From CAJXZP01 sp041563475 (GTDB lineage: Bacteria > Bacteroidota > Bacteroidia > Flavobacteriales_G > Salibacteraceae): 64,000 nucleotides of DNA. The DNA is taken from the NCBI GenBank assembly GCA_041563475.1, contig JBFFMY010000008.1:6110-70109 (forward strand), written 5' to 3'. Position 1 is the stretch's first letter. Each line of letters starts with the position of its first letter. The position numbers and the translations under genes are program-made. Below, piece after piece: positions 27,901 through 35,564 of this stretch. The notes under the pieces were generated by a model that was given only the letters and a program-made list of their open reading frames with translations, did not search any database and had not been told where the DNA came from.

Positions 27901-29308
27901 AATGATGATTAGAAAAGGAAATGTGAGTTACGCAGTAACCGATGGAATTATGCTTCCAGGGTATAATTCACAAACCAATATTATGGGGATGGACCCATCT
28001 TTTTCTGCCCCTGGATTAGGTTTCATTTTTGGCCAGCAAACAGCTTTTGGAAATAATAGTACGGATTTCCTAGATTACGCACAGGGAAAAGATTGGCTCA
28101 TAAAAAATGAATTGTTTAATAATCAATATCGTGAAACAGCAGGTGAGAAACTTAATTTGAAATTAACTGTTGAGCCTGTGAATGATTTGCGGGTGGAACT
28201 AAATACTGCTTGGAGCACTACTTCTAGTTATTCTACATATAACAGGTATTACTTGGATTATGTTAATCCTGATGGGTCAATTGAATCAAAATTTAATCGA
28301 GACAGTGAAATCGAGCAAGGTAATTTCTCTACCTCATTTGGATCTATTCGAACGGCATTTGCGAAAGATGGAACGAACTATACCAGTGCAGCTTTCGAAC
28401 AATTTGATAAGAACAGAGCAACAATTTCAGCAAGGTTAGGTCAAGACCCAAATAGCTATTCTAATGGCCCATCAGACAGTGGTTACTATGATGGTTTCGG
28501 GCCAAATCATTCGGATGTTTTGATTCCTGCATTTTTAGCTGCGTATAGCGGAAAAAGTGCAGAAACACAAAGCACAAATATTTTTCAAAAGTTCTATATT
28601 CCAGATGTACGCCTTACATATACTGGTTTAAGTAAAGTTCCTTCTTTGAAGAAAATTTTCCGAAACATTAGTATTTCTTCCGGGTACAAATCCACCTATT
28701 TGGTTAGTGGATATACCTCTAATATTTTATTTGATGATGTCAATGGTTCAGGTTTTACTCCTGCACGAGACACGAGTTCATTGTATAATAACTTTGTTGC
28801 CCAAAACAATTTCCAAGGGGTTACAATTAGAGAAGCTTTTAGTCCATTAATTAATGTAGACGTAACGCTAAAAAACACCGTGCAAGTGCGCTTTGAAATC
28901 AAAAAGGATCGTACCATAAATTTAAGTACGCGGAGCTTACAAGTCATGGAAATTCGGGGTCAAGAACTCACTATAGGATTAGGTTACACGTTCAAACAAA
29001 TCCGAGCACCATTTCAGCCGAAAACAAAGAGGAATGCAATCAAGAGTGATTTTAAGGTCAGAGCAGACTTTTCTTTGCGAAAAAGCATAAGTATTACCCG
29101 TGAATTGGATGCTGAAATTAATAGAAATGTACCCACAAATGGGCAAGATGCATTATCCATAAAACTTACTGGAGATTACCAACTAAGCAGGAAATTAACG
29201 CTTCGTTTATTCCTTGATTACATAAAGAATACTCCGGTAATTTCATTGTCATATCCTAACTCAACAACGAATGGAGGATTTAGTATAAGGTTCAATCTAA
29301 ATGGATAA
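21977..29308 (+). CDS. sprA: T9SS outer-membrane translocon SprA (Sov)
   Basis: 2443 residues. SprA is the giant 36-strand barrel through which T9SS cargo crosses the outer membrane. It has an N-terminal signal peptide (KLKFCLVAAFILLG to SVKAL), many barrel-strand repeats, and SprA signatures such as GTSYIDDFEGSQS and SNPELLNTIPVYV-like loops. About residues 1920-1963 form a very charged Lys/Glu/Ser loop (KKTKDKKSRETAKDD). The start is a TTG at 21977: the upstream stop is the ruvA stop at 21953-21955 and the first internal ATG is near residue 100, past the signal peptide. The size fits the family. Five T9SS cargo proteins are encoded in this window. Confidence 0.95.
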   Translation: MENNYGKLKFCLVAAFILLGNFSVKALDGAYYTHFVRILADTNDTNTTNLPFPYDDNSVTPFNPVNVPFDLSDPDNISQEIQYDPISGNYYVVSKVGDSLDYRPVNYMTFDEYSEYNLDQAIANYWKEKTATESEFSKDEKGNTNLIPSLNVDSEGFDNIFGGNTIDIRPSGSAQVKFGLKNSKTENPALSERQRSITTFDFDQQIQVNLIGNIGDKLKLSINYNTEATFDFENQVKIDFTGYDDDIIQKIEAGNVSLPLQGSLITGSQSLFGLKTKLKFGKLEVTTVFSQQKGKKQEIEVKGGAQVKEFELKADEYDDNRHYFISQFFRDIYEEAMSRPPYVSSPVNITRIEVWVTNNNNTTTNTRNLIAFQDLGETDPDKVFNQNGTGNLTFLSTGPFPDNNHNSLYSSVNTPIVKDYTQATPALGAVGYIDQEDFQKVGLARLLNETDYEFNPLLGIISLNMEMQPNQVLSVAFQYTYQNDVFQVGEFSTDVVNDKAIFTKMLKSSKINTTSPMWDLMMKNVYSIGAYQLQKDNFKFDIWYLDRRTGVPTNFIPSGPDSVSGIPLIQVMNLDEMDRNFNKGPDGVFDFISAPTYIPNINPRNGKVFFPILEPFGSHIHKISGGDLEFVEKYAFDSLYTNTQPNAKAKFPNKNRFYFKGKYESSITDDISLGAMQIPEGAVKVTAGGRELVEGQDYQVDYNLGRVKILNQGLLESGIPIKVAIESNSLFNIQTKTMLAARFDYKISKDFMLGGTIMNLSERPLTQKTSYGDEPISNTVWGVDGTYRKESPFLTRLVDNIPGIDTKEKSNFQITGEFAQFLPGHSKAIGEAGTSYIDDFEGSQSTIDLRSRISWSMASIPQNQPNLFPEASLIDNVALGFNRALLTWYTIDPLFFRNDSRTPDHIKNDPAMQSDHFMREVTVTEVFEKQQVSSVQNQNIPTLDIAFYPEEKGSYNYDNFTGTDSIGDVYSSGINADGTLIDPETRWGGIQRKIDQQNFDALNIEYIQIWVMDPFNEDYPFPDGDDGTMYINLGSVSEDVQRDGQNFFENGLATPPTVLANDPYKSAWGRYTPGNQIVDGFDNDPDARQYQDVGLDGLREFEEKEFFGTYANQVQSIPNLFNDISQDNFVYFRNDTYDAQEADILTRYKKFNNYDGNSPLSTSDGGAAVGSTRPNQEDINKDKNVDETESYWQYKIKVNKNTFNRNNVGNDQITDVRTATITTKDGRTRDIDWYQLKIPIRRGEPVGGIRDFSSIRFMRVFMRGFSHPAVLRFARFELVRGEWRKFDGTLEDPGDYILGDDFTNFDVSAVNIEVNSSKQPVNYVLPPFIQREINVGSTNLNQLNEQSLALNICELPDGQGRAVYRSFDLDVLSYNTVKMYIHAESYEKENAVNDNDLVAFMRVGTDFENNYYEYEIPLKVTLPGQYNGEDDQQRLFVWPEANNMEISMDDFKELKIRRNKEAISSGAVVEFNTPYTIKNGKAKLSIVGNPSLNGVKTIMLGVRNPRKDPGDETDDGEGKCAEIWFNELRLTDFDDQSGWASVVRASTKLADFANVSVSGSMSTPGWGSIEKKISERQRETRQDMDIQANLELGKFFGKKSGIKIPTYVGYTVGVVKPQFAPLAPDIKFDRYINEAFPAGPEQDSVRSVQQTVVTRKSLNFTNVRKEKTDLTQKKKVYDISNFAVNYSYSSIEKHDFETEFDNLKTYRGGLSYNYSTAPKNIKPFNSSKFLNKTKWFDLIKDVNFYLLPKSFSFSTDLTRQYQESRTRNNNPELLNTIPVYVNKTFDWNRNYAFRWDISRALKLDFTARNKSLIVETPGQTETNREAWSETVRTSVLAGGTNMNYNHGLNLAWTVPINKIPILDWTSTSFKYGTTYSWMRAPFIVEETAGNTIQNTQTMQLNGTLNFVNLYNKSDYLKRVNSKRPGQKKTKDKKSRETAKDDSGESPESPAEEKEKAKKEKSGNGSAVLDGLARVLMMIRKGNVSYAVTDGIMLPGYNSQTNIMGMDPSFSAPGLGFIFGQQTAFGNNSTDFLDYAQGKDWLIKNELFNNQYRETAGEKLNLKLTVEPVNDLRVELNTAWSTTSSYSTYNRYYLDYVNPDGSIESKFNRDSEIEQGNFSTSFGSIRTAFAKDGTNYTSAAFEQFDKNRATISARLGQDPNSYSNGPSDSGYYDGFGPNHSDVLIPAFLAAYSGKSAETQSTNIFQKFYIPDVRLTYTGLSKVPSLKKIFRNISISSGYKSTYLVSGYTSNILFDDVNGSGFTPARDTSSLYNNFVAQNNFQGVTIREAFSPLINVDVTLKNTVQVRFEIKKDRTINLSTRSLQVMEIRGQELTIGLGYTFKQIRAPFQPKTKRNAIKSDFKVRADFSLRKSISITRELDAEINRNVPTNGQDALSIKLTGDYQLSRKLTLRLFLDYIKNTPVISLSYPNSTTNGGFSIRFNLNG

Positions 29309-29314
29309 AAATTA

Positions 29315-29322
29315 TACCTTTG
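29315..29322 (+). promoter_or_regulatory. putative -7 element of gcvH
   Basis: TACCTTTG, a perfect TAnnTTTG, seven bases after the sprA stop and 41 bases before the gcvH ATG. A TTC at 29291-29293 could stand in for the -33 TTG. Confidence 0.5.
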
Positions 29323-29363
29323 AAATCCAAATTTGATAAAGTTTAATTTTTAAGAAATATAAC

Positions 29364-29744
29364 ATGGCAGTACCTGCAGAATTAAAATACACCAAGGACC
29401 ACGAATGGATCAAAATTGATGGAGATGTGGCAACAATTGGAATTACGGACTATGCGCAAGGCGAATTAGGTGATATTGTTTACGTTGAGGTGGATACGGA
29501 AGGAGATTCTTTAGATCGAGAAGAAACCTTTGGTACGGTTGAAGCGGTAAAAACGGTTTCCGATTTATTTATGCCTGTTTCTGGGGAAGTAATTGAAGTA
29601 AATGGAGATTTAGAAGATTCTCCAGAAACTGTAAACAAAGATGCTTACGGAGCAGGTTGGATGGTTAAAGTAAAAATGAGTAATCTGTCTGAAGTAGATG
29701 ACTTATTAGATGCTGCTGCATATGAAGGCTTAATAGCTGTTTAA
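29364..29744 (+). CDS. gcvH: glycine cleavage system H protein
   Basis: 126 residues, normal for GcvH. It carries the lipoyl cofactor that shuttles the aminomethyl group between the P, T and L proteins. Lys63 in ETFGTVEAVKTVSDLF is the lipoylation site; KYTKDHEWIKIDGD at the N-terminus and GAGWMVKVKMSN near the end are also typical. No other glycine cleavage genes are adjacent. The VanZ-like gene follows after 12 bases, so they are probably co-transcribed. Confidence 0.96.
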   Translation: MAVPAELKYTKDHEWIKIDGDVATIGITDYAQGELGDIVYVEVDTEGDSLDREETFGTVEAVKTVSDLFMPVSGEVIEVNGDLEDSPETVNKDAYGAGWMVKVKMSNLSEVDDLLDAAAYEGLIAV

Positions 29745-29756
29745 AATTACTTTGCT

Positions 29757-30206
29757 TTGTATATATCTAATAACAAAGCGACTATTTTTTGGGCACTGCT
29801 TGTAGCGGTGCTCAGTTTTTTACCTAGTAGCCAATTCCCCAAAGTTGGAATTTCAGGACTTGACCTCGTTGTCCATTTTTTCTTTTATTGCATTTTTTCT
29901 TTCCTTTTAATACGCGGTAATACAACACAAATTCAAATTGGTTTCGCCTATAAACACCCCGTTTTATTGGCGCTTATAGTTTCTTTTTTTTATGGTTTAT
30001 TAATTGAAATACTTCAAGGCACGGTATTTGTTTCAAGAGGAGCAGAGCTATCCGATGTTATAGCCAATACAATTGGCAGTTTTGTAGGATGGTTCCTGTA
30101 TCTAATTATTTATGGATCTCTAAAACATTACATGCCATGGAAATCAAAAAAGACCCGCGTAAAGACTACCGAAAAAGATCATCTCAATTCTTCCTTATTG
30201 GATTAG
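29757..30206 (+). CDS. VanZ-like membrane protein
   Basis: 149 residues with four membrane segments (about 9-24, 36-52, 68-88, 100-120). The stretch GLDLVVHFFFY, the Glu in LLIEILQGTVFVSRGAELSDVIANTIGS, and the final glycine-rich helix fit the VanZ-like family; the biochemical role is unknown in Bacteroidota. The start is TTG at 29757, 12 bases after gcvH; it places the first helix correctly. The end overlaps the first TonB gene by 70 bases in another frame, so the last about 23 basic residues are encoded together with the TonB N-terminus. Confidence 0.8.
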   Translation: MYISNNKATIFWALLVAVLSFLPSSQFPKVGISGLDLVVHFFFYCIFSFLLIRGNTTQIQIGFAYKHPVLLALIVSFFYGLLIEILQGTVFVSRGAELSDVIANTIGSFVGWFLYLIIYGSLKHYMPWKSKKTRVKTTEKDHLNSSLLD

Positions 30207-30817
30207 TAATCGCACTTAGTTTAACTTTAGTAGCCTTTGAGTGGAAAACATTTGATGAAATTATTTATAATTTACCAAGTCCTGTAGATTATTTGAATCT
30301 TGAAGATGAAGAGCCACCTATTCGAATCGTAGAAAAAGCAACTCCCCCTGCGCCAAAACCTCCAATAAAGATGCCAGTACCACCACAGCCTGATCCTGTT
30401 CCAGATCCGATTGCTCCAATAACTCCAATTCCAGATCCTGGAGTAAAACCAGATCCAAAAAACGTGGCTTTTGAGCCTGAGCCTTATGTTTCAGAGGTTG
30501 TTCCTTTGGTGAAATTCGCAGAACAAATGCCAGAGTTTATAGGAGGAGAACCTGCATTGCAAGAGTATTTAGGAAAAAACTTAAAATATCCAAAAATAGC
30601 TTTAGAATATAATGAAGAAGCCAAACTATATGTGCAATTTATCGTTAATACTGATGGATCTATAAGTGATGTTGAGGTTTTACGCCATGAAGGTTTTGGT
30701 TTTGATGAAGAAGCAATACGCGTAATTAGTCAAATGCCAAACTGGAATCCTGGAATGCAAGGAGGACGTATGGTCCGTGTTATTTATGTAATTCCAATAA
30801 ATTTCGCCATTAAGTAA
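30137..30817 (+). CDS. TonB-family energy transducer, Pro-rich linker
   Basis: 226 residues from the ATG at 30137 (MEIKKDPRKDY). The open frame starts at 30089, but the paralogue at 30879 begins with the same pattern (MELKKNPEVD). One N-terminal membrane helix (about 20-38, FFLIGLVIALSLTLVAF), a proline-rich periplasmic linker (PPAPKPPIKMPVPPQPDPVP) and a TonB C-terminal domain (FIGGEPALQEYLGKNLKYP, VLRHEGFGFDEEAIRV). It transmits proton-motive force from ExbB/ExbD to outer-membrane receptors; ExbB/D are not in the window. It overlaps the VanZ-like gene by 70 bases. A second TonB follows. Confidence 0.9.
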   Translation: MEIKKDPRKDYRKRSSQFFLIGLVIALSLTLVAFEWKTFDEIIYNLPSPVDYLNLEDEEPPIRIVEKATPPAPKPPIKMPVPPQPDPVPDPIAPITPIPDPGVKPDPKNVAFEPEPYVSEVVPLVKFAEQMPEFIGGEPALQEYLGKNLKYPKIALEYNEEAKLYVQFIVNTDGSISDVEVLRHEGFGFDEEAIRVISQMPNWNPGMQGGRMVRVIYVIPINFAIK

Positions 30818-30878
30818 AATCAAATATTCATAATTGTAAAATAGTTGCTATTTTAGCACACTCAAAAATGAACTTATA

Positions 30879-31550
30879 ATGGAACTGAAAAAAAATCCAG
30901 AAGTTGATGTGAAAAAGAAGTCTGGCATGTATTTCATGATCGGATTGGTAATTGCACTTTCTGTGCTATTGGTTTCTTTTGAATGGAAACAATACGAGGT
31001 GCGGCTCACCCAACTTGGAACTCTTGTATTAGATGCTGAGGAGGATGAGTTGATACCCATTACTCAGCAAGAAATGCCACCACCACCTCCGCCACCACCG
31101 CAGACTACAATCATTGAAATTGTAGAGGATGATGAGGAGATTGAAGAAGAACTTGAAATTGACGATTCTGAATCTGATGAAGATGAAATGATTGAAATTG
31201 TTGCCGTTGAGGAAGAAGAAGAGGTAGCCGAAGAGGAAATTTTTACCATTGTAGAAACGAATCCTGGTTTCCCTGGAGGTGAGGCAGCAATGTATCAATA
31301 TCTTGGAAATAACATGAAATACCCGCCAATTGCTAGAGATAACAATATTCAAGGTAGAGTATATGTTTCTTTTGTTGTGGAAAAGGATGGCTCAATTACA
31401 GACGTTAAAGTTCTGAGAGGAATTGGGGGCGGTTGTGATGAAGAAGCAATACGTGTAGTTAAAAGTATGCCAAGTTGGAGTCCAGGTAAGCAACGTGGAA
31501 AACCAGTTAGGGTTCGTTTCAACTTACCAATTTTATTTAAACTTCAATAA
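30879..31550 (+). CDS. TonB-family energy transducer, acidic linker
   Basis: 223 residues. Same design as its neighbour: an N-terminal helix (about 19-36, YFMIGLVIALSVLLVSF), a short PPPPPPPQ run, then an unusually acidic linker (about 80-125, mostly Glu/Asp), and a TonB C-terminal domain (GFPGGEAAMYQYLGNNMKYP, VLRGIGGGCDEEAIRVV). The two genes are clear tandem paralogues in the helix and C-terminal domain but differ completely in linker chemistry. This suggests different receptor sets or distances spanned. A strong terminator follows at 31568-31612. Confidence 0.9.
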   Translation: MELKKNPEVDVKKKSGMYFMIGLVIALSVLLVSFEWKQYEVRLTQLGTLVLDAEEDELIPITQQEMPPPPPPPPQTTIIEIVEDDEEIEEELEIDDSESDEDEMIEIVAVEEEEEVAEEEIFTIVETNPGFPGGEAAMYQYLGNNMKYPPIARDNNIQGRVYVSFVVEKDGSITDVKVLRGIGGGCDEEAIRVVKSMPSWSPGKQRGKPVRVRFNLPILFKLQ

Positions 31551-31567
31551 ACGTTGTGAATAAATTT

Positions 31568-31612
31568 AAAGCCTGTTTTACATCCGTAAGACAGGCTTTT
31601 TTATTTTTACAG
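31568..31612 (+). terminator. intrinsic terminator after the second TonB gene
   Basis: AAAGCCTGT (31568-31576) pairs with ACAGGCTTT (31591-31599), with inner TAC/GTA pairing, followed by TTTATTTTT. It ends the gcvH-VanZ-TonB-TonB unit. Confidence 0.88.
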
Positions 31613-31626
31613 TTCACGGTTTACCT

Positions 31627-32445
31627 ATGACAAACAACGAATTATCCGCTTGGGTGGAAACCCAACGTAACGAGAATCAAAATTTTAAATTTGATTATTC
31701 TTCTTCAGATTTACGCGATGTAATTTCATGCCTTGATTTAACCACCCTTAACGCTACAGACAGTAACGAATCTGTTAAGGGTTTTGTACGTAATGGAATG
31801 GAAAAATTAAAGAAAAATGATTTACCAAATGTTGCTGCATTTTGCGTTTTTTCAAATTTCACGGATGTTGTGAAAAAAGAATTGAAGGGCACTTTAATTC
31901 ATACAGCAGTTGTTGCAGCTGCTTTTCCACACGGACAAGCAAGTCTTGGAACAAAAGTAACCGAGGTTACAGATGCGGCTATCAATGGGGCTGATGATAT
32001 TGATATTGTAATTAACCGAGGAATGGTCATAGAAGGTGATTTTGATAAAATGGAATCAGAAATTTTGGCTTTTAAAGCGGCTTCTATGAATGCGAAATTA
32101 AAAGTAATCTTAGAGGTTTGCGAATTGGATCTTTCACACGTTTACGAAGCCTCGAAACGGGCCATTAATGTGGGTGCAGACTTTATTAAAACCTCTACGG
32201 GAAAGGGTAGTTCGGGCGCAAATATTTCATCTAGTTTGGTCATGTGCAAAGCCATAAAAGAGCATTATAATTCCACAGGATTAATGGTGGGCTTTAAAGC
32301 TGCAGGAGGGATCTCTACCTCGGAAGAAGCCATGCAATACTTTCATATGGTTAAATCGTTTTTAGGGGAAGAATGGGCGAATCAAAAGTATTTCCGCATT
32401 GGGGCAAGCAGCCTTTTGAATAATTTAATTCATGACCTGAACTAA
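31627..32445 (+). CDS. deoC: deoxyribose-phosphate aldolase
   Basis: 272 residues. DeoC splits 2-deoxyribose-5-phosphate into glyceraldehyde-3-phosphate and acetaldehyde in deoxynucleoside breakdown. Lys188 in FIKTSTGK is the Schiff-base lysine; Lys224 in GFKAAGGIS and Asp126 in GADDIDIV match the other catalytic residues. The TIM-barrel end is complete (FRIGASSLLNNLI). The N-terminus is a little longer than in E. coli. It follows the TonB terminator, and the next gene begins within 20 bases of its stop. Confidence 0.95.
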   Translation: MTNNELSAWVETQRNENQNFKFDYSSSDLRDVISCLDLTTLNATDSNESVKGFVRNGMEKLKKNDLPNVAAFCVFSNFTDVVKKELKGTLIHTAVVAAAFPHGQASLGTKVTEVTDAAINGADDIDIVINRGMVIEGDFDKMESEILAFKAASMNAKLKVILEVCELDLSHVYEASKRAINVGADFIKTSTGKGSSGANISSSLVMCKAIKEHYNSTGLMVGFKAAGGISTSEEAMQYFHMVKSFLGEEWANQKYFRIGASSLLNNLIHDLN

Positions 32446-32463
32446 ACGTTGTATTTTTATCCT

Positions 32464-33969
32464 ATGAAGCAATTTACTGGTTTATGTTTTGTTTTCATCC
32501 TTTATTTTTTAGGGTCAAATATTGGGCATGCGCAAAAAATTGCACTTCCTTTTGATAGAATAACAACCCAAGATTCAGAAAGGCAATTATTTGAAATGGA
32601 CTCCATAATTCACCTTTCCTACAAACCCCTTTTACTCAATAAATCAGAATATGACACCCTGATTTCCAATACACATAATAGATTCAGTGGTAAAACCTAT
32701 AAAAAATGGTTTGGCCGTAAACTATTTAGAGAAAATTTAGCCATTATTAAGGCTACTGATTTGTACATAACTATAGATCCGGTAATGAATTTTGAAGTTG
32801 GGAAAGACTTTTCGGGGTCAGAGGATCAAACGTTAACAACAAATACGCGAGGCATTTTGGTGCAAGGAAACATTACCAAGAAGGTGTATTTCCGAACAGA
32901 CTTTTATGAATGTCAATCCTATTTTCCAATTTATGTGGATAGCATGATTAAATCAAGTGGCGCAATTCCTGGACAAGGGAAAGCAAAAAGATTTAAAACA
33001 GGTGGGTATGATTACTCGTTGGTGACTGGGATAGTCAATTTTCAAGCCTCAAAAAATGTAAACCTCCAATTTGGTCAGGATAAAATGTTTATAGGAAATG
33101 GATATCGATCTCTTCTGTTGAGTGATAATTCAGCTCCTTATCTGTTTTTGCAATTGGGGCTTAACTTTTTTGAGAATAAATTAAACTATCATGCAAATTG
33201 GGCATCCCTTCAAACGTTGAATAAAGTGCATAGCGGGAATGCTACAGGCGATGATTTGTTCGCTAAGAAGCAATCTAACTTTAATTATGTTTCGTTTAAA
33301 CCAAATTCAAAAATTGAAGTTGGGGCATTTGAAGGCGTTATGTGGGAACGATGGAATGCATATTCCTTAAACCAACCATTTGACCCCGTATTTTTGAATC
33401 CAATACCTTTTTTGACCACGGCTTTAAAAAGTAGTGACACATTAGTTAGCTCTATTTTGGGTGCTAATGTATTTATTAAACCATGGAGTCACACGGGATT
33501 TTATGGACAAGTTTCGTATGGAGTTAAAAATAAAGGGGTTGGATTTCAACTTGGAACAAAGTTGTTTGATGTATTTAATGTTGAGGGATTGAATTTTCAA
33601 GCGGAATATAATGTTGTGGGAAAAGGTATTTATGGAACGGAGAATAATTACACGGATTATTTTCAATACAATCAACCTCTTGCAGTGCAACAAATGGAGG
33701 ATTTTACCGAGTTAATTTTCATTGGGAATTACAGATATAAACGGATATTAGTTAGCTTAAAAGCAACCATTGCACACGTTAACAAATCCATTCTTGACGG
33801 TCAAACTGTTGACAATTACGATGCGAATGTTGCCTATATTTTTAATCCTCTAACGAACTTAATGCTTAATGTCGGCATTCGATATAGAGATGACGAAGTT
33901 ACAGGGAGAACATCCTGGGTGTATTTTGGCTTAAAAACAAATTTGCGTAACCTATATTATGATTTCTAA
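32464..33969 (+). CDS. outer-membrane barrel of the RemB/Wzi-like type, copy 1
   Basis: 501 residues from the ATG at 32464 (MKQFTGLCFVF); a TTG at 32449 would add five residues before the signal peptide, so I prefer the ATG. Signal peptide about 1-24 (IGHAQ). The body consists of amphipathic strands with the motif FGQDKMFIGNGYRSLLLSDN, shared with the next gene and typical, as I recall, of gliding-motility protein RemB and Wzi-like capsule assembly barrels. It ends in an aromatic residue (NLYYDF), as outer-membrane barrels do. Its stop overlaps the start of the paralogue by one base (TAATG), so the two are translationally coupled. A role in gliding or surface polysaccharide attachment is inferred. 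Confidence 0.7.
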   Translation: MKQFTGLCFVFILYFLGSNIGHAQKIALPFDRITTQDSERQLFEMDSIIHLSYKPLLLNKSEYDTLISNTHNRFSGKTYKKWFGRKLFRENLAIIKATDLYITIDPVMNFEVGKDFSGSEDQTLTTNTRGILVQGNITKKVYFRTDFYECQSYFPIYVDSMIKSSGAIPGQGKAKRFKTGGYDYSLVTGIVNFQASKNVNLQFGQDKMFIGNGYRSLLLSDNSAPYLFLQLGLNFFENKLNYHANWASLQTLNKVHSGNATGDDLFAKKQSNFNYVSFKPNSKIEVGAFEGVMWERWNAYSLNQPFDPVFLNPIPFLTTALKSSDTLVSSILGANVFIKPWSHTGFYGQVSYGVKNKGVGFQLGTKLFDVFNVEGLNFQAEYNVVGKGIYGTENNYTDYFQYNQPLAVQQMEDFTELIFIGNYRYKRILVSLKATIAHVNKSILDGQTVDNYDANVAYIFNPLTNLMLNVGIRYRDDEVTGRTSWVYFGLKTNLRNLYYDF

Positions 33970-35564
33970 TGAGAGCTAAATTCACATACCGAATAGTGTT
34001 GGTTGGGCTTGTACTTCTCATTGGAGGCTCAGTATACTCTCAAAACAGATTGTATATGCCATTTCAAAGGCAATCAAATTTGCCCTTACAACATGATTTG
34101 GACACTTTGGGTTCAGAGTTCCACCCAGATATCTTCCCATACCAATCACAAGATGTAGATAGCTCGGATTGGTTCCAAGAAGTGTATCAAGGAGAGTATT
34201 TTACAGACAAATTTTTACTTAGCTTATCTCTAAACAAGAAATCTGATAAATTTCCTATCAAAATGTCGGTAATGCCGATTGGAGAAATCTTAACAGGATT
34301 TGAATCTGGACTGGATAATAAAACCTTTGTTCAAACAGGTATAGGTTTAAATTTCTCAGCAATGGTTGGCAATAGCCTGGATGTAAATATAAATTTTATG
34401 GGAAGCAATTCAAGTTTTCCAGGTTTTGTAGAATCGTTCATCTTTAATAATACGGTGGTTCCTGGGCAAGGATTTGGTTATCGTTCCGATATCGGATACT
34501 ATTACAATAACAGCAATGGATACATAAGTTACGCTCCTGGCAAGTATTTTAATTTTACTCTTGGTAGAGGAAAAAATAAATTTGGTGAAGGTTACCGTTC
34601 TCTTTTGGTAAGTGACGCAGGGGATAATTACAATTATTTTAGAATTGTAACAAATATCTGGAAGTTCAAATACGTAAATCTCTATGCCCAAATGGATGAT
34701 ATATATCAACTTCCTGGTGCTCCTGATGAGCGTATTAAAAAGTATTCTACCATGCATTACCTTTCTATTAATATTAAACGAAGGTGGAGTGTTGGTTTGT
34801 TTGAAAGCGTGCAATGGCTTGGGCAAGATAGCGTGTATGACAGAGGGTTTGATCCGTATTATATGAATCCTATTATTTTCCTTCGACCGGTTGAATTTAG
34901 TATGGGCTCTTCTGATAATGTATTAATGGGTTTAAATGTGAGCTTTAAGGCTTCTAACCAGGTGAAATTTTATGGACAATTGGTATTGGATGAATTTAAA
35001 CTAAGCGAAATTAAAGCTGGAAATGGCTGGTGGGGAAACAAGTATGGAACCCAAATAGGCGTAAAATATTACGATGCATTTAATGTGAAGAGATTAACTC
35101 TTCAAGGAGAATACAATCGAGTTAGACCATATACGTATAGCCATAGTTCTTCTTCCAACGTCTATGGATATTTTAACCAGCCAATAGCGCATCCAAGTGG
35201 GGCGAATTTTAATGAGGGTGTTTTTATTGCGAATTATTATGTAAATAAATTTTATGTGGAACTAAAATCCACTTTCCTAGTCCAGGGAGTCGACTCCGAT
35301 AGCATAAGTTATGGAGGGGATATTTTTAAATCCTATAACGATCGAGTAAGTGATTACGGGAATGAAATTGGGCAAGGAACAAAAAGAAATCTCACTACTT
35401 TTAATCTAAAAGCATCGTATCTATTAAGTTCAAAAGCAAATATCCGGGCAGAAATTAATTTGTCTGGGTATAATGAATCCATTGAAGGGCAACTAGGGAA
35501 AAATGTTTTTTGGGCACGTATTGGAATCCGTACTGGAATTTTCAATGAAGATTGGGATTTTTAA
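33969..35564 (+). CDS. outer-membrane barrel of the RemB/Wzi-like type, copy 2
   Basis: 531 residues, start at the overlapping ATG. Signal peptide about 1-24 (GSVYSQ), then LGRGKNKFGEGYRSLLVSD, matching the hallmark of copy 1, followed by strands such as VKFYGQLVLDEF and a final WDF. The two genes are diverged tandem paralogues that probably form a hetero-oligomer or work in sequence at the outer membrane. As for copy 1, RemB/Wzi similarity is by motif memory, and the specific function is not proven. Confidence 0.7.
   Translation: MRAKFTYRIVLVGLVLLIGGSVYSQNRLYMPFQRQSNLPLQHDLDTLGSEFHPDIFPYQSQDVDSSDWFQEVYQGEYFTDKFLLSLSLNKKSDKFPIKMSVMPIGEILTGFESGLDNKTFVQTGIGLNFSAMVGNSLDVNINFMGSNSSFPGFVESFIFNNTVVPGQGFGYRSDIGYYYNNSNGYISYAPGKYFNFTLGRGKNKFGEGYRSLLVSDAGDNYNYFRIVTNIWKFKYVNLYAQMDDIYQLPGAPDERIKKYSTMHYLSINIKRRWSVGLFESVQWLGQDSVYDRGFDPYYMNPIIFLRPVEFSMGSSDNVLMGLNVSFKASNQVKFYGQLVLDEFKLSEIKAGNGWWGNKYGTQIGVKYYDAFNVKRLTLQGEYNRVRPYTYSHSSSSNVYGYFNQPIAHPSGANFNEGVFIANYYVNKFYVELKSTFLVQGVDSDSISYGGDIFKSYNDRVSDYGNEIGQGTKRNLTTFNLKASYLLSSKANIRAEINLSGYNESIEGQLGKNVFWARIGIRTGIFNEDWDF

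Noticed and set aside
31029..31352. Antisense open frames across the acidic TonB linker
   Set aside because: They arise because repetitive GAA/GAT codons lack stops when read backward; the proteins are biased Ser/Phe strings.
34410..34826. A 138-codon minus-strand frame inside the second RemB/Wzi-like gene
   Set aside because: It is a shadow frame: no signal, no motif, wholly within a supported gene.
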